A stretch of 64,000 bases of DNA from Halobacteria archaeon AArc-dxtr1 (GCA_025517425.1 JAOPJY010000002.1:496001-560000); one strand, 5' to 3'. Positions 18,742 through 29,916 are shown, counted from the stretch's first letter. A program made the numbers and translations. Notes: generated by a model not told the origin, from the sequence alone.

Positions 18742-21664
18742 CCGAGGTCACCTCCGTTCCCTCGGGCAGGCGACGGCTGTCGGCGTGCTCGGAGAGGTTC
18801 GTCGGCAGCGGCTCACGGCCGAGGAACTGTGATCGCTCCTCCTCGCTGTCGAACTCTTCGTTGAGTATCCGGTCAGCGATCCCCTCGACGTCGACGTCGT
18901 GGTCGTCGCCAGACGAGACTTTGACCGGCGAGGTGCCGTCCTCGCCGAACTCGAACTGGACGATCGTGTCCGAGGTGTCCCGGACGGTGCCGTCGTACTG
19001 CGTCTCCAGTTCGGAGAGCGCGTTGATCAGTCGACGCTGCAGGTAGCCGGACTTCGAGGTTCGGACGGCGGTGTCGACCAGCCCCTCGCGGCCACCCATC
19101 GCGTGGAAGAAGAACTCCCGCGGCGTGAGGCCGGCGGTGTAGGAGTTCTCTACGAAGCCGTGGGCCTCTGCCGAGAGGTCGTTTGGCTCGTAGTGGCTCA
19201 GCGTTCGGTCCTCGTAGCCGCGGTTGATTCGCTCGCCCCGAACTGCCTGCTGGCCGACGGCGCCTGCCATCTGGGTCAGGTTGAGCATCGATCCGCGAGC
19301 CCCGGAGTTGGCCATGACGACCGCCGGGTTGTCGGCTTCGAAGTGCTCTTCGGCGATGTTCCCGGCGTTGTCACGGGCACGCGAGAGCGCCTGCATGATC
19401 TTCATCTCCAGGGTCTCGTCGATCGTCCGCCCGGGGAGGCTCTCGAGCTCGCCGCGCTCGTAGGCCTCGATGAGCTCTTCGACGCGGTCGTTTGCGTCTT
19501 CGATCGTCTCGTCGATCCGATCCTGGGCCTCGCTCGGAATCGTCTCGTCGTCGATCCCGATCGAGAACCCGAAGTGCATGATCGCCCGCATCGCGAGCGT
19601 CGAAACCTCGTTGATGAAGACGCGGGCACGCGTGTTACCGTACTCCTTGGTGATCGTGTCGACGATCTCGCCGCCGAACTCGCCGACTTCGTCTTCGGCG
19701 ATCGTCCCCTCGACAAGCTGGCCGTCCTCGATGACGACATCCTCACCGATTGTACCGGTGAACTCGAGATCCAGATCGTCGGGGAGGAGTTCTGAGAAGA
19801 CGTCCCGGCCAGTCCAGAACGGCTTGTCCTCGTCGTCGATCCCGCTGGGTTCGGGTAGTTCGTCGATCCGGGTCGCTCGCAGGAGATCCAGGGCCTGCGT
19901 CTCGTTAAAGCGCGGGTTGTCGTGGGTCAGCAGATAGGTTCCACTGATGTGGTCCTGGATCGCCCCGATGATGTTCTCGCCGAAGCGTGGGGAGAGGATC
20001 TGCTCCTGGACGCGCATGAGAACGCGAGCCTCGGCGCGGGCCTCCTCGTTCTGGAGGGCGTGCATGTTCATCTCGTCGCCGTCGAAGTCGGCGTTGTACG
20101 GCGGACAGACGACGGTGTTCAGTCGGAACGTCTTGTACGGCATGACCACGACCTCGTGGGCCATGATCGACATCCGGTGCAGCGAGGGCTGCCGGTTGAA
20201 GATGACGATGTCGCCGTCGACGAGGTGGCGGTTGACCTCCCATCCAGCCTCGACCTTTTCGGCGAGTTCCTCGCAGTTCTTCTCAGTAACCTTCAGCCGC
20301 CGGCCGTCGGGACGGCGGACGTAGTTCGCGCCTGGGTGGCCCTCTGGACCGTTCGAGACGTATCGACGTGCCTCGGAGACGTTCCGAGCCGTGACGTTCA
20401 TCGTCTGGGTCATCTCCTTGGCGACGCGGTCCGGAACGCCGACCTCGTTCAGGCTGAGTGTCGGGTCAGGCGAGATGACGGTACGAGCCGAGAAGTTCAC
20501 GCGCTTCCCGGACAGCGAGCCACGGAAGCGTCCCTCCTTGCCCTTGAGGCGCTGTGAGAGGGTCTTGAGGGGTCGGCCGGATCGGTGTCGGGCCGGCGGC
20601 GTCCCCGAGATCTCGTTGTCCATGAACGTCGTCACGTGGTACTGCAGCAGCTCCCACAGGTCCTCGATGATCAGCTGCGGAGCACCGGCCTCGCGGTTTT
20701 CCATGAACCGCTGGTTGATCCGGATGATGTCGACCAGCTTGTGGGTGAGGTCGTCCTCGCTGCGCTGCCCGTTGTCGAGCGTAATCGAGGGGCGCGCGGT
20801 GACCGGCGGGACGGGAAGGACAGTAAGGATCATCCACTCGGGCCGGGAGCGCTCGGCGTTGATCCCGAGCACTTGAAGGTCCTCGTCGGGGATGGCCTCG
20901 AACCAGTCCCGAATGTCGCTTGGCATCAGCTTGTTCGTGTCCTCCTCGGTGAGGTCGATATCCAGTGCCTTCTCGATGGCCTTGCGCTGGCTCTCACGTG
21001 GGCGGAACGAACCCGAGAGGATTTCGTTGATCCGGGTCAGCTCGATCTCGGTCTTCTCGGCGAGCTCGTCGGGAGTGGTTCGGTCGATTCCCTCCTCCTC
21101 GTTGCCCTGCATCGCGCCGGCGATGCGCTGGGAGTACTCGCTCGTGAGAACCTGCTGGACCTCGTAGTAGGTGGTCGGCTTCTCGTGGTCGATGTCGTAC
21201 TGAATCTCGCCACAGTGGGGGCACCGATCTTTCTTTCTCGCCTGTCGGATCGCCGCTTTCGTCACGTCGTTTAAATCCCGACCCAGCTTGCGTGACTCCG
21301 TGATGTCTGCTCGGAACTCGTCTCGCTCGTCTTCGGTGAGCAACAGCTTCGAACACTCTCGACAGGTGCCCCGAAGCAGGCGCCGGATGAGCTTCGTGAA
21401 GCCGACGTGGATGACGGGCGCGGCCAGCTCGATGTGGCCGAAGTGGCCGTTACACGAGCCGGAGTGTTTCCCACAGGTCTTACACTCGAGGCCGGGGTCG
21501 ATGACCCCCAGTCGGGGGTCCATCAGCCCCATATCGATGGGGAAGCCGTCGTCGTCGTAGGTGTCGGCCGTGATGATCTTCGTCGCGCTCATCTCCCGGT
21601 ACTCTTCGGGCTCCATCAGCCCGAAGTCAATCGATCCGATGTCCTTTGGTGTACTGTTTTGCAT
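18734..21664 (-). CDS. rpoA1: DNA-directed RNA polymerase subunit A'
   Basis: 976 aa N-terminal two-thirds of the archaeal largest RNAP subunit. The N-terminal clamp zinc site is in [22 protein letters not shown], with a second CPHC-type site near residue 155. The catalytic Mg2+ loop is [12 protein letters not shown] (about residue 530), with all three Asp. The bridge-helix region [17 protein letters not shown] is intact. Genes are packed rpoH-B''-B'-A'-A'' with gaps or overlaps of a few nt, so they form one transcript. Confidence 0.98.
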   Translation of the reverse strand: MQNSTPKDIGSIDFGLMEPEEYREMSATKIITADTYDDDGFPIDMGLMDPRLGVIDPGLECKTCGKHSGSCNGHFGHIELAAPVIHVGFTKLIRRLLRGTCRECSKLLLTEDERDEFRADITESRKLGRDLNDVTKAAIRQARKKDRCPHCGEIQYDIDHEKPTTYYEVQQVLTSEYSQRIAGAMQGNEEEGIDRTTPDELAEKTEIELTRINEILSGSFRPRESQRKAIEKALDIDLTEEDTNKLMPSDIRDWFEAIPDEDLQVLGINAERSRPEWMILTVLPVPPVTARPSITLDNGQRSEDDLTHKLVDIIRINQRFMENREAGAPQLIIEDLWELLQYHVTTFMDNEISGTPPARHRSGRPLKTLSQRLKGKEGRFRGSLSGKRVNFSARTVISPDPTLSLNEVGVPDRVAKEMTQTMNVTARNVSEARRYVSNGPEGHPGANYVRRPDGRRLKVTEKNCEELAEKVEAGWEVNRHLVDGDIVIFNRQPSLHRMSIMAHEVVVMPYKTFRLNTVVCPPYNADFDGDEMNMHALQNEEARAEARVLMRVQEQILSPRFGENIIGAIQDHISGTYLLTHDNPRFNETQALDLLRATRIDELPEPSGIDDEDKPFWTGRDVFSELLPDDLDLEFTGTIGEDVVIEDGQLVEGTIAEDEVGEFGGEIVDTITKEYGNTRARVFINEVSTLAMRAIMHFGFSIGIDDETIPSEAQDRIDETIEDANDRVEELIEAYERGELESLPGRTIDETLEMKIMQALSRARDNAGNIAEEHFEADNPAVVMANSGARGSMLNLTQMAGAVGQQAVRGERINRGYEDRTLSHYEPNDLSAEAHGFVENSYTAGLTPREFFFHAMGGREGLVDTAVRTSKSGYLQRRLINALSELETQYDGTVRDTSDTIVQFEFGEDGTSPVKVSSGDDHDVDVEGIADRILNEEFDSEEERSQFLGREPLPTNLSEHADSRRLPEGTEVTSDD

Positions 21665-21667
21665 GGG

Positions 21668-23497
21668 TTAGACGGCGTCCTCGAGTTCCAGTCGCGGCGC
21701 GATGCCAAGCGCCTTCATCTCGTCTAGCAGGAGCTTGAACGCGTAGCTCATCTCGATCTCGTGTATGTCGGTCTCCTCGTCGCAGTTCGGACAGTAGACC
21801 CGGCGTTGCTCGACGTTCTCGACGGCGCTCATCCCACAGTTTCCACAGACGTGGATGAACTCGCGGTCGGACTCGTCTAACAGTCGCTCTTTCAGCGTCA
21901 TGGCCGCGCCGTGGCCGATGAAGACGTCCCGCTCCATCTCCCCGATACGAAGGCCACCCTCGCGGGCGCGACCCTCGGTCGGCTGTCGGGTGAGCACCTG
22001 CACCGGCCCGCGCGAGCGGGCGTGCAGCTTGTTCGAGACCATGTGGTAGAGCTTCTGGTAGAAAATGACGCCGACGAAGATCTCGGCCTCGATCTTCTCG
22101 CCGGTGACGCCGGAGTACATCGTCTCCTTACCCGCGGAGTTGAATCCGTTGTCCTCCAGTCCGCCACGGAGTTCGTCCTCGTCCTCGCCGAGGAAGGGGG
22201 TGCCGTCGACGCGCCGTCCTTCCATCGAACCGAGTTTGCCGCCGATCATCTCTAAGATGTGTCCGACGGTCATCCGCGAGGGCAGCGCGTGCGGATTGAG
22301 CACGAGGTCAGGCACGACGCCCTCCTCGGTAAACGGCATGTCCTCCTGGGGTGCGAGGTGGCCGATGACTCCCTTCTGGCCGTGTCGCGATGCGAACTTG
22401 TCCCCGAGTTCGGGGATTCGCTCGTCGCGCACGGAGACCTTCGAGAGCTTCGAGCCGTCCTCGCCTTCCATCAGGGTGACCGTGTCGACGACGCCGGATT
22501 CGCCAGAGCGCATCGTGACACTCGTCTCGCGGCGCTTCTGGGGCGAGAGGCCGCCCATATCGTCGGGTTCCTCTAAGAATCGCGGTGGCGAGGTCTTGCC
22601 GAGCAGGACGGAGTTCTCGTCGACGTCGGTCTCTGGATTGACGAGGCCGTCCTCGTCGAGATGCGTGTACGCCTCCTCACCGCGGGCACCGCGGACGTCC
22701 TGGGAGGGAATCTCGAAGCGGTCCTCCTGACCGCCGGGGTAGCGTCGCTCCTCGCCTTCGTAGGTACGGAAGAAGTGCGAGCGGGCGAGTGCACGCTCGA
22801 CGCTGGCTTTGTTCATGACCAGCGCGTCCTCGATGTTGAACCCCTCGTAGCTCATCACGGCGACGACGAAGTTCTGTGCGGCGGGCCGGTCGTCGAAGCC
22901 GATCTGCTCGGTGGTCTGGGTCTTGACCATCGAGAGCTGCGGATAGTGTAAGAGGTGCTGGCGCGTATCCGGTCGGATACGGTAGTTCGCACTCGGGAGG
23001 CCAAGCGACTGCTTGACCATCCCCGACCCCATCGTAATGCGGGGACTCGCGTTGTGCTCTGGATACGGAATCATCCCCGCACCGATCCCGAAGATCAGCG
23101 ACGGGTCGATCTCCAAGTGCGTGTGCTTCTCGGTCAGGTCCTCCTCGTCGACCGCGACCAAGATGTCCTCTTCCTCTTCGGCGTCGATGAACTCGATGTA
23201 GCCGTGAGAGACGAGGTCCTCGAACTCGAGGTCGTCCTCGCGGAGGGCGTCGATCTCCTCGGGCGAAATTCGTGGTTCGCCGTCCTCGACGACCAGCAGC
23301 GGGCGTCGAGCCCGGCCGGCGTCGGCGTTGACGATGACTTCTCGCGTGCGCTCTTTGACGGAGACGTTGACCATGTCCGACACGTCGCCGATGCGTCGCG
23401 CTTCGCGGATCTGTTCGGCTAGCTCGTGGGGATCCTCGTGGGTACCCACGAGCGATCCGTTGACGTACACCTTGGCTTCTCGTTGTTGGCTACTCAT
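21668..23497 (-). CDS. rpoB1: DNA-directed RNA polymerase subunit B'
   Basis: 609 aa C-terminal half of the second-largest subunit. It includes the active-site region ([15 protein letters not shown], about residue 395) and the wall and anchor regions. The C-terminal zinc-binding cluster is [22 protein letters not shown]. The frame is open further upstream, but [14 protein letters not shown] is the conserved start and places the ATG 4 nt after the rpoB2 stop. The split of B into B'' and B' is normal for halophiles and methanogens. Confidence 0.97.
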   Translation of the reverse strand: MSSQQREAKVYVNGSLVGTHEDPHELAEQIREARRIGDVSDMVNVSVKERTREVIVNADAGRARRPLLVVEDGEPRISPEEIDALREDDLEFEDLVSHGYIEFIDAEEEEDILVAVDEEDLTEKHTHLEIDPSLIFGIGAGMIPYPEHNASPRITMGSGMVKQSLGLPSANYRIRPDTRQHLLHYPQLSMVKTQTTEQIGFDDRPAAQNFVVAVMSYEGFNIEDALVMNKASVERALARSHFFRTYEGEERRYPGGQEDRFEIPSQDVRGARGEEAYTHLDEDGLVNPETDVDENSVLLGKTSPPRFLEEPDDMGGLSPQKRRETSVTMRSGESGVVDTVTLMEGEDGSKLSKVSVRDERIPELGDKFASRHGQKGVIGHLAPQEDMPFTEEGVVPDLVLNPHALPSRMTVGHILEMIGGKLGSMEGRRVDGTPFLGEDEDELRGGLEDNGFNSAGKETMYSGVTGEKIEAEIFVGVIFYQKLYHMVSNKLHARSRGPVQVLTRQPTEGRAREGGLRIGEMERDVFIGHGAAMTLKERLLDESDREFIHVCGNCGMSAVENVEQRRVYCPNCDEETDIHEIEMSYAFKLLLDEMKALGIAPRLELEDAV

Positions 23498-23501
23498 GGT
23501 A

Positions 23502-25082
23502 TCAGTCGTCCGCCGGCTGCGTCGATCGTTCGATGCTCTCGATGCCCGGAATGCCCTCGACACCCATCGAGGCCAGCTCGCGTTTGAGTTCGCTCTCGTC
23601 TTCGATGTTCTGGGAGAGTTCCATCGCCTGCGCGAAGTTCTTCACTAGTCCACAGTTCGGTCCTTCGGGCGTCTCGGAGGGACAGATGCGACCCCACTGG
23701 GTCGCGTGGAGGTCCCGCGCCTCGAAGTGAGGCTGGCTGCGCGAGAGCGGACTGCGGAGCCGTCGCAGGTGCGAGAGAACCCCCATGAAGTCCGTCCGGT
23801 CGACCAGCTGGCTGACACCGGAGCGGCCGCCGACCCAGTTACCCGTCGCGATCGGGTGCTCTAAGCGCTCGGTCAGGACGTCGGATCGGACGACGGTGTT
23901 GACCGAGAGGTTCCGGTTTCGCATATTCGCACGTTCTAGCTGGTACTTCACGTCCCGGGAGAGCTTGTTCAGTGCCGTCCGGAACAGGTCTTTCATCAGG
24001 TCGCCGCTGACCTTCAGGCGCTTGTTGGCGTAGTGGTCCTTGTCGTCCGCTTCCCGTCGGTTGAGCGCGAGTTCGAAGCAGGCCTCGGCCATCCGACAGA
24101 GGTAGTGGGCCTTGTTGATGCGGACGTCCTCCTCGTCGACGCCGTCCTCGTGGAGGTGCGGAAGCAGGTAGCGGTCGATGACGTAGTTGGCTCGTTTGAG
24201 CTGGTAGTTCTTGCCCTGACCCGAGGCGACGCGTTTGCCGAGCGTCTCGATTGCCTCCTCTTCGGTCTGGACGTCCGCTTCCTCCAGATTCTCGAGCATG
24301 TACTTGACGACCTCGGGGTCGTTCGAGACCTTGTGAACGATCTCCTCGTCCGATTCGAGGCCGAGAGCGCGCACGAGCGTCACGAAGTTGATCGAGCCCG
24401 AAACCGAGGGGAACGAGACTTCGAGGAGCCCGTTTCGCGTGCGTTCACAGAGCACGAGCGCCCGGTAGCCACGGCGCTGCGAGAAGGTCTTTGCGACCTG
24501 GATCTCGTCGCCGTACTTGGTGTCGTACTCCGCGAGGATCTTGTTCGGCGCCAGGTCCTCGCTGGTCATCAACACCCGCTCGGAGCCGTTGACGATGAAG
24601 TAGCCGCCAGGGTCGGCGGGATCCTCGCCGATCTCGATCAGTTCCTGATCGGAGAAGCCGGCGATGTTACACTTGTCGGAGCCGACCATGATCGGCATCC
24701 GGCCGATCTTCGTCTCCGTCGAGTCGACGACGCGCTGGTCGCCCTCCTCGCCCTTGACGATCGACATCTCCATGAAGACGGGCGCGGAGTAGGTGATGTT
24801 GCGCAGCCGCGCTTCCTGTGGGTACAGCAGTTCTTCGGAGCCGTCGGCCTCGCGAACGCGAGGCGTGACGACGCGCACGTCACCGAGTTCGACGTGAACC
24901 GGCTCTTCGCCTTCCTTGTCGCCGATGTCCGTGTCGATCGTCGCCTTCTCGTCGACGACCTCCTGCATCCCCCGGTTGAGGAAGGCGTTGAACGATCGGT
25001 AGTGGTGCTCTGCGAGCCGTTCTCGGGAGAAGTACTCCCGCGAGATATCGCGTCGTTCGTCTCTGTCGAGTTCCATCGCCAT
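23502..25082 (-). CDS. rpoB2: DNA-directed RNA polymerase subunit B''
   Basis: 526 aa N-terminal half of the second-largest subunit (protrusion, lobe, fork loop). Characteristic segments are [38 protein letters not shown] and the fork-region sequence [21 protein letters not shown] near the C-terminus. The gene abuts the rpoH stop (25083). An alternative start two codons downstream gives [10 protein letters not shown]; both fit the family. Confidence 0.97.
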   Translation of the reverse strand: MAMELDRDERRDISREYFSRERLAEHHYRSFNAFLNRGMQEVVDEKATIDTDIGDKEGEEPVHVELGDVRVVTPRVREADGSEELLYPQEARLRNITYSAPVFMEMSIVKGEEGDQRVVDSTETKIGRMPIMVGSDKCNIAGFSDQELIEIGEDPADPGGYFIVNGSERVLMTSEDLAPNKILAEYDTKYGDEIQVAKTFSQRRGYRALVLCERTRNGLLEVSFPSVSGSINFVTLVRALGLESDEEIVHKVSNDPEVVKYMLENLEEADVQTEEEAIETLGKRVASGQGKNYQLKRANYVIDRYLLPHLHEDGVDEEDVRINKAHYLCRMAEACFELALNRREADDKDHYANKRLKVSGDLMKDLFRTALNKLSRDVKYQLERANMRNRNLSVNTVVRSDVLTERLEHPIATGNWVGGRSGVSQLVDRTDFMGVLSHLRRLRSPLSRSQPHFEARDLHATQWGRICPSETPEGPNCGLVKNFAQAMELSQNIEDESELKRELASMGVEGIPGIESIERSTQPADD

Positions 25083-25310
25083 TTATTCCACCACGAGTCG
25101 ATAGACGATGGCTTGGTCAGTGGTACGCGAGTCCCGGACGATCTTGATGACGTCCCCGACGTCGGCCTCGTCGGGCAGGGCGGGATCGTTGCGTTTGATT
25201 TTCGGCAGGTCTGTGCGGTCGATGTCATACTCTGAGAGCACGTCCTCTAAGACCGCCTCGTCGAGGATGGTGTGCTCCGGAACGAGTTCGTGTTGGCTTA
25301 CGTCTACCAT
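25083..25310 (-). CDS. rpoH: DNA-directed RNA polymerase subunit H
   Basis: 75 aa archaeal RpoH, homologue of the C-terminal domain of eukaryotic Rpb5, which sits at the downstream-DNA jaw. The core [10 protein letters not shown]...[11 protein letters not shown] and the terminal [12 protein letters not shown] are diagnostic. It is the first gene of the RNAP operon. The promoter is probably the CTTAAC box on the minus strand at 25381-25386, about 75 nt upstream. This gives a longer leader than most genes in this window. Confidence 0.96.
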   Translation of the reverse strand: MVDVSQHELVPEHTILDEAVLEDVLSEYDIDRTDLPKIKRNDPALPDEADVGDVIKIVRDSRTTDQAIVYRLVVE

Positions 25311-25642
25311 GTGTTTTGCTGGGCTCTGAAGGGAGAAGCGGCTGTCACGAGATACTACAGAGACGTATCGGCGGAACCCAGTTAAGGGTTACTAAGTCGT
25401 CCCGCAAAAGCACGGCTAACCGGTCGGGCGAACCTGACCGGGCGAGTCGTTCACAGGGGAGAATACCGCGTTCTCGGTTATATCCCTTGTGGGTCTTCTC
25501 GGATTTCCAGACAGTTGTGGCTCTGGTGTGGTGGTGGATATCCGAAGAGATGGCCTCTACGAGACACCGGTGAAGAGTACCACACGGCGTCCGATTGGAA
25601 AGCCTTAATACTGCGACCGGGAAACGATAAATTGCGTCGAAG
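25311..25642. other. Intergenic region with divergent promoters for rpoH and tRNA-Asp
   Basis: I see no credible gene in this 332-nt gap; overlapping open frames lack haloarchaeal amino-acid bias. On the minus strand CTTAAC (25381-25386) is the best candidate for the RNAP operon promoter. On the plus strand AGCCTTAATA (25601-25610) lies about 35 nt before the tRNA 5' end and is the likely tRNA promoter, implying a leader of roughly 10 nt. Confidence 0.5.
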
Positions 25643-25715
25643 GCCCGGGTGGTGTAGTGGCCCATCATACGACCCTGTCACGGTCGTGACGCGGGTTCAA
25701 ATCCCGCCTCGGGCG
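25643..25715 (+). tRNA. tRNA-Asp (anticodon GTC)
   Basis: A 73-nt cloverleaf. The acceptor stem GCCCGGG pairs with CTCGGGC (one G-U), with discriminator G at 25715. The anticodon loop CTGTCAC presents GTC, read as Asp, and the T-loop is GGTTCAAATCC. No intron and no encoded CCA. The last 22 nt (25694-25715) are duplicated exactly at 25838-25859. A T-run (CTTTTTA) follows the 3' end immediately and may serve as terminator. Confidence 0.96.
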
Positions 25716-25859
25716 CTTTTTACTGACGCCAATTCGTGAGTGAGGAGCGTAGCGACGAACGAGCACGGCGTCAGCAAAACGCCAAACAAGGGATTTGAAG
25801 CAGGGAGTGACACGAGCGAAGCGAGTAGAATGACTGTGGTTCAAATCCCGCCTCGGGCG
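25716..25859 (+). repeat. Structured tRNA-tail element, copy A, ending in a duplicate of the tRNA-Asp 3' end
   Basis: A 144-bp block between the tRNA 3' end and an exact 22-bp copy of that end (25838-25859). Hairpin 1 has 8-bp arms CTGACGCC (25723-25730) and GGCGTCAG (25767-25774), extendable imperfectly towards the tRNA, with a 36-nt loop containing GCGTAGC. Hairpin 2 has 10-bp arms GGGATTTGAA (25790-25799) and TTCAAATCCC (25840-25849), the second being the T-loop part of the duplicate, around CGAGCGAAGCGAG (25813-25825). The same architecture occurs after tRNA-Ser. No protein is encoded. It could be an integration scar, a miniature element or a processed RNA. Confidence 0.8.
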
Positions 25860-26051
25860 TCTTCTTCGATTTCAAATCCGCGAGCGACCGGTCCATCCGA
25901 TCGCGAACACTCGAATCGAAGAGCGGTAGAGTCGGAGTGAACGCTACCAGCCACGCGAACGACGTGGACACGTCCGACTGTGTTTACAGATCGTGAGGAG
26001 CAGATTCCGGGAGAGCCGGATATGGAGGTCTCTGTTCGCCTATTGAGAGTT

Positions 26052-26099
26052 CTATATAACCACATGTCTAAATATATAGCTCATAGCATCGTACTTATT
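26052..26099 (+). promoter_or_regulatory. pstS promoter region
   Basis: An AT-rich island upstream of the pst operon with three TATA-like elements: CTATATAA (26052-26059), AAATATATAG (26070-26079) and ACTTATTC (26093-26100). The last is about 24 nt before the ATG and would give a leaderless mRNA. The extra boxes may be alternative start sites or part of a phosphate-responsive element. The stretch 25860-26051 before it shows no gene. Confidence 0.5.
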
Positions 26100-26119
26100 C
26101 ATGTGCATGGTCGTCCCAG

Positions 26120-27145
26120 ATGATGACGGACGAGACGTCCGAAGCTGGACAGGGTGTATCGCGGCGGAACTTCATCGTCGGTACCGGCGCCGTTGGACTG
26201 GCTGGCGTTGCAGGCTGTCTCGGTGGGGATAGCGAACTCGACGGAACGATCGACGCTTCGGGATCGAACACGGTGGCACCGATCACCGACTGGACGGGCG
26301 AGAACTTCGAGAACGAGTTCTCGGGCGTGCTGGTCGACGTCGCACCGGAGGGGACCGGCGCCGGCTTCCAGGAGTTCTGCCGAGGCAACTCCGCTGTGCA
26401 GAGCGCGAGTCGGGAGATCACCGAGGAAGAGATCGAACTCTGTGAAGAGGAAGATGTCGACTACGACTTCTTAGAGGTCGGGCTCGACGGGCTTTCGGTG
26501 GTAAAGAACTCCGAGAACGACTGGGTCGACAACATCACCTTAGACGAGCTCCAGATGATCTGGGAGTTCGAGGCGACCGACGAGGTGACTCACTGGAGCG
26601 ACGTTCGCTCTGAGTGGCCCGACGAGGAGATGCAGTTACACGCCCGCGACGACGCATCCGGGACGTTCGACTACTTCACACGGGAGATCTGTGGCGAAAT
26701 TGGGAACATCCGAGACGACTACTCTGCAACGAGCCAGACGAACGAGATTATGAACGCGGTTGCGGGCAACGAGCACGGCTTCGGCTGGGGCGGACTTGGC
26801 TATCTTCGAGAGATTGAAGACGACGAACCGATCGAAGCCGTTCCGGTCGAGAGCGACGCAGACGGCGATTTCTACCTTCCGGAGGAGCAGAACATCGAAG
26901 ATGGGCTCTACTCGCCGCTGGCCCGCCCGCTGTTCGCGTACTTCAACATGGCGAGTCTGGAAGAGGAGACGGAACTGATCGGTTCGTTCGCCCGTTATTA
27001 CGCGAACAACGCCCAAGAGTTCGCCCGCGACGAGAACTTCTACGCGGCACCAGACGAGGTCACCGACGAGAACCACGACAAGATCGACGACTGGCTCGAC
27101 CAGGTTGGTGCCTCACAAGACGATCTCGCTGTCGACCGCGCATAA
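26120..27145 (+). CDS. pstS: Phosphate ABC transporter substrate-binding lipoprotein PstS
   Basis: 341 aa. Tat signal (SRRNFIVGTGAVGLAGVAGC) with the lipobox Cys near residue 34, so it is exported folded and membrane-anchored, facing the outside. The mature domain starts GTIDASGSNTVAPIT, the PstS phosphate-binding loop, and has further typical segments such as VQSASREITEEE and HARDDASGTFDYFT. It delivers phosphate to PstCA. First gene of a pst operon; ATG-ATG at the start leaves two equivalent start codons. Confidence 0.95.
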   Translation: MMTDETSEAGQGVSRRNFIVGTGAVGLAGVAGCLGGDSELDGTIDASGSNTVAPITDWTGENFENEFSGVLVDVAPEGTGAGFQEFCRGNSAVQSASREITEEEIELCEEEDVDYDFLEVGLDGLSVVKNSENDWVDNITLDELQMIWEFEATDEVTHWSDVRSEWPDEEMQLHARDDASGTFDYFTREICGEIGNIRDDYSATSQTNEIMNAVAGNEHGFGWGGLGYLREIEDDEPIEAVPVESDADGDFYLPEEQNIEDGLYSPLARPLFAYFNMASLEEETELIGSFARYYANNAQEFARDENFYAAPDEVTDENHDKIDDWLDQVGASQDDLAVDRA

Positions 27146-27160
27146 CGGGGACCACACAGG

Positions 27161-28153
27161 ATGAGCACTGAAACGACCCACGGGCCGGGGATCAGCGGCG
27201 AGACCGCAGCCGAGGACCTCGCCGCCAATCAGCGTGCACGACGCCTCCTCTTTGGCTGTGCCGCGATCACGGTCCTCACGACGCTCGCGATCTTTTTCGT
27301 GTTGATCGACAACGCCGCGAGCTACTTCTTCGGCGCCCGGTTCACCCAGATGGTCACGGGCGCGAGCATCACCCAAGAGATCACATTCACCGAGTTCTTC
27401 ACCGGCACGCGATGGGCACCATCTCACGCGACGCCGGCTCACGGCGCGCTTCCGATCATCTTCGGAACGCTCGCGATCACGGTCGGGGCGGCGTTCGTCG
27501 CGATCCCGATCGGAACCGCGACGGCGATCTACCTCTCTGAGTACGCCTCGCCTGGCGTGCGCGCAAAGCTGAAGCCGACACTCGAGGTGCTCGCCGGCAT
27601 CCCGACGATCGTCTACGGCTACTTCGCGATCGCCTTCATCAACCCAGTGTTGCTCAGTCCGATTGCCGAGACGCTGTTCGGGATCAACATCGGCCGGTAC
27701 AGCCTGCTGTCGGGGATTCTCGTCGTCGGCATCATGACGATTCCGATGGTCTCGTCGATCTCGGAGGACGCGATGTCAGCCGTTCCCGACGATCTGCGAA
27801 ACGGGGCGTACGCGCTCGGTGCGACGAAGTACGACGTCTCGACCCGGATCGTGCTCCCAGCGTCGATCTCGGGTGTGATGGCCTCCTACATTCTCGCGGT
27901 CTCGCGAGCGATCGGTGAGACGATGGCCGTGACGCTTGCGGCCGGGTTCAACGCGAACATCACCGCGAATCCGTTCGACGAGATCATGACGATGACGGCG
28001 TACATGGTGTCTGTCGCCCGCGGGACGTCCGCGGTCGGCACCATCGAGTACCAGAGCCTGTTCGCCGTCGGACTGCTGTTGTTCGTGATGACGCTGGTGA
28101 TGAACTTGCTCAACGACGCGTTCAAGCGCCGCTTCCAGGAGGAGTACCGATGA
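27161..28153 (+). CDS. pstC: Phosphate ABC transporter permease PstC
   Basis: 330 aa integral membrane permease with six main transmembrane helices in a BPD_transp_1 domain. Diagnostic parts are IPIGTATAIYLSEYASP (about residue 115), GIPTIVYGYFAIAF, and the EAA-type loop GAYALGATKYDVSTRIVLPA that contacts PstB. The acidic N-terminal tail is cytoplasmic. It starts 15 nt after pstS, and its stop overlaps the pstA start by 4 nt (ATGA). Confidence 0.95.
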   Translation: MSTETTHGPGISGETAAEDLAANQRARRLLFGCAAITVLTTLAIFFVLIDNAASYFFGARFTQMVTGASITQEITFTEFFTGTRWAPSHATPAHGALPIIFGTLAITVGAAFVAIPIGTATAIYLSEYASPGVRAKLKPTLEVLAGIPTIVYGYFAIAFINPVLLSPIAETLFGINIGRYSLLSGILVVGIMTIPMVSSISEDAMSAVPDDLRNGAYALGATKYDVSTRIVLPASISGVMASYILAVSRAIGETMAVTLAAGFNANITANPFDEIMTMTAYMVSVARGTSAVGTIEYQSLFAVGLLLFVMTLVMNLLNDAFKRRFQEEYR

Positions 28154-29082
28154 GCACGGACACCGAAAACCGGCGAGACGTCGAGGACAGAGACGGGAGC
28201 GAAGAACGCTTTACTGGCGCCGATCTCGGCCGAGAGCACCTGAAGAATCGACTCTTCCTCGGCCTCATCTTCGCGGCCTCGATGTTCGGCGTCGTCATGC
28301 TGGCGCTGTTGTTGCTCGACGTCGCGACCGACTTCTACACTGGACTGACGGAGTTCAACATCAACTTCGTCGACTTCCTCACCCGAGACGGCTCCCGACG
28401 GGAGGAGCTGTCCGGCTTCAGGGGCGCGATCGTCGCCTCGATCATGCTGATGATCCTGACGGCGATCCTCGCGTTCTTCGTCGGCGTCGGGTCGGCGATT
28501 TATCTGGAGGAGTACGCGCCCGATACGCGCATCACCCGGCTGATCGAGGCGAACCTCGCGAACCTCGCTGGCGTCCCCTCGATCGTCTACGGACTGCTCG
28601 CGCTGGCGGCGTTCGTCAACGGGGTCGGTATGGGACCGATCCTGATCGCCGGAGCGATCGCGCTCGCGTTGCTGGTGATGCCGATCATCATCGTCTCCAC
28701 ACAGGAGGCGTTGCGGGCGGTTCCAGACGGCGTTCGAAACGGCTCCTACGCGACCGGCGCGACGAAGTGGCAGACGATTCGCAACGTCGTCCTCCCCGCG
28801 GCGATTCCGGGGATCATGACTGGAACCATCCTCGCGCTCGCGCGAGCAATCGGCGAGACGGCGCCGCTGATCATGGTCGGGGCGCTGTTTACCAACCGGA
28901 TGCCGTTCGGTCCACTCGACCGCTTCAGCGCGATGCCGACCCAGATCTACAACTGGGCAGCAGAGCCGAGCCAGCACTTCATCCACCTCGCGGCGACGGG
29001 GATCGTGGTGTTGTTGCTGTTCATGTTCGCGATGAACGCGGTCGCGATCTACATCCGAAACAAGTACGAGACGGAGATCTGA
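28150..29082 (+). CDS. pstA: Phosphate ABC transporter permease PstA
   Basis: 310 aa, partner permease of PstC. It has six transmembrane helices and the family segments [36 protein letters not shown] and the EAA loop [20 protein letters not shown]. The C-terminus ends with a final helix and a short positive tail. Overlap with pstC and a 1-nt gap to pstB show tight operon organisation. Confidence 0.95.
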   Translation: MSTDTENRRDVEDRDGSEERFTGADLGREHLKNRLFLGLIFAASMFGVVMLALLLLDVATDFYTGLTEFNINFVDFLTRDGSRREELSGFRGAIVASIMLMILTAILAFFVGVGSAIYLEEYAPDTRITRLIEANLANLAGVPSIVYGLLALAAFVNGVGMGPILIAGAIALALLVMPIIIVSTQEALRAVPDGVRNGSYATGATKWQTIRNVVLPAAIPGIMTGTILALARAIGETAPLIMVGALFTNRMPFGPLDRFSAMPTQIYNWAAEPSQHFIHLAATGIVVLLLFMFAMNAVAIYIRNKYETEI

Positions 29083-29083
29083 G

Positions 29084-29908
29084 ATGGCACAAACAGAAGA
29101 GACGATACTCACGACGGAGGTACAGTCGACGGATACCGGACGGACATCACGGCCCGACGAGGCGATCCTCGAGGCCCGGAACCTGAACGTCCACTACGGG
29201 GACGAGCAAGCGCTCTCAGACGTCACCGTCGAGATCCCGAAAAACAAGGTGACGGCGATCATCGGCCCCTCGGGCTGTGGAAAATCGACGTTCCTGCGCT
29301 CGATCAACCGGATGAACGACCAGATCGACGTCTGTCGGGTCGACGGCGAACTCAGCTTCGACGGCAAGAACGTCTACGACGAGGACGTCGACCCCGTCGC
29401 GCTGCGTCGAAAGATCGGACAGGTGTTTCAGAAGCCGAATCCCTTCCCGAAGTCGATCCGGGACAACGTCGCCTACGGACTTCGAATTCAGGGAAAAGAC
29501 GACGATGTCGATTCCCAGGTCGAGTCGGCGCTACGAGGGGCGGCGCTCTGGGACGAAGTAAACGACCAACTCGACAGTTCAGGGCTCGATCTCTCGGGTG
29601 GCCAACAACAGCGCCTGTGCATCGCACGGGCGATCGCCCCCGATCCGGAGGTGCTCTTGATGGACGAGCCGACGTCGGCGCTCGATCCCGTCGCGGCCTC
29701 GAAGATCGAAGACCTGATCGACGAACTCGTCGAGGACTACACCGTCGTCATCGTGACTCACAACATGCAACAGGCGGCCCGTATCTCGGATAAGACCGCC
29801 GTCTTCCTCACCGGCGGCGAGCTCGTCGAGTTCGACGACACCAGCACGATCTTCGAGGACCCTGATGACCAGCGCGTCGAAGACTACATCACCGGCAAGT
29901 TCGGGTAA
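29084..29908 (+). CDS. pstB: Phosphate ABC transporter ATP-binding protein PstB
   Basis: 274 aa cytoplasmic ATPase energising PstCA. Walker A is GPSGCGKST (about residue 63), the ABC signature [13 protein letters not shown], Walker [13 protein letters not shown] and the H-loop [13 protein letters not shown]. The stretch SINRMND...[18 protein letters not shown] after Walker A is specific to PstB. An N-terminal extension of about 25 residues is usual in haloarchaea. Confidence 0.96.
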   Translation: MAQTEETILTTEVQSTDTGRTSRPDEAILEARNLNVHYGDEQALSDVTVEIPKNKVTAIIGPSGCGKSTFLRSINRMNDQIDVCRVDGELSFDGKNVYDEDVDPVALRRKIGQVFQKPNPFPKSIRDNVAYGLRIQGKDDDVDSQVESALRGAALWDEVNDQLDSSGLDLSGGQQQRLCIARAIAPDPEVLLMDEPTSALDPVAASKIEDLIDELVEDYTVVIVTHNMQQAARISDKTAVFLTGGELVEFDDTSTIFEDPDDQRVEDYITGKFG

Positions 29909-29916
29909 TCACGACT

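Noticed and set aside
24033-25235. 400-codon open frame antisense to rpoB''
   Set aside because: Shadow of a complete RNAP gene; no independent support.
25345-25668. Minus-strand open frame of 107 codons running into tRNA-Asp
   Set aside because: Overlaps the tRNA and both promoters; composition is not haloarchaeal.
25740-25940. Short frames within the tRNA-Asp tail
   Set aside because: They translate hairpin sequence and the tRNA copy; no coding signal.
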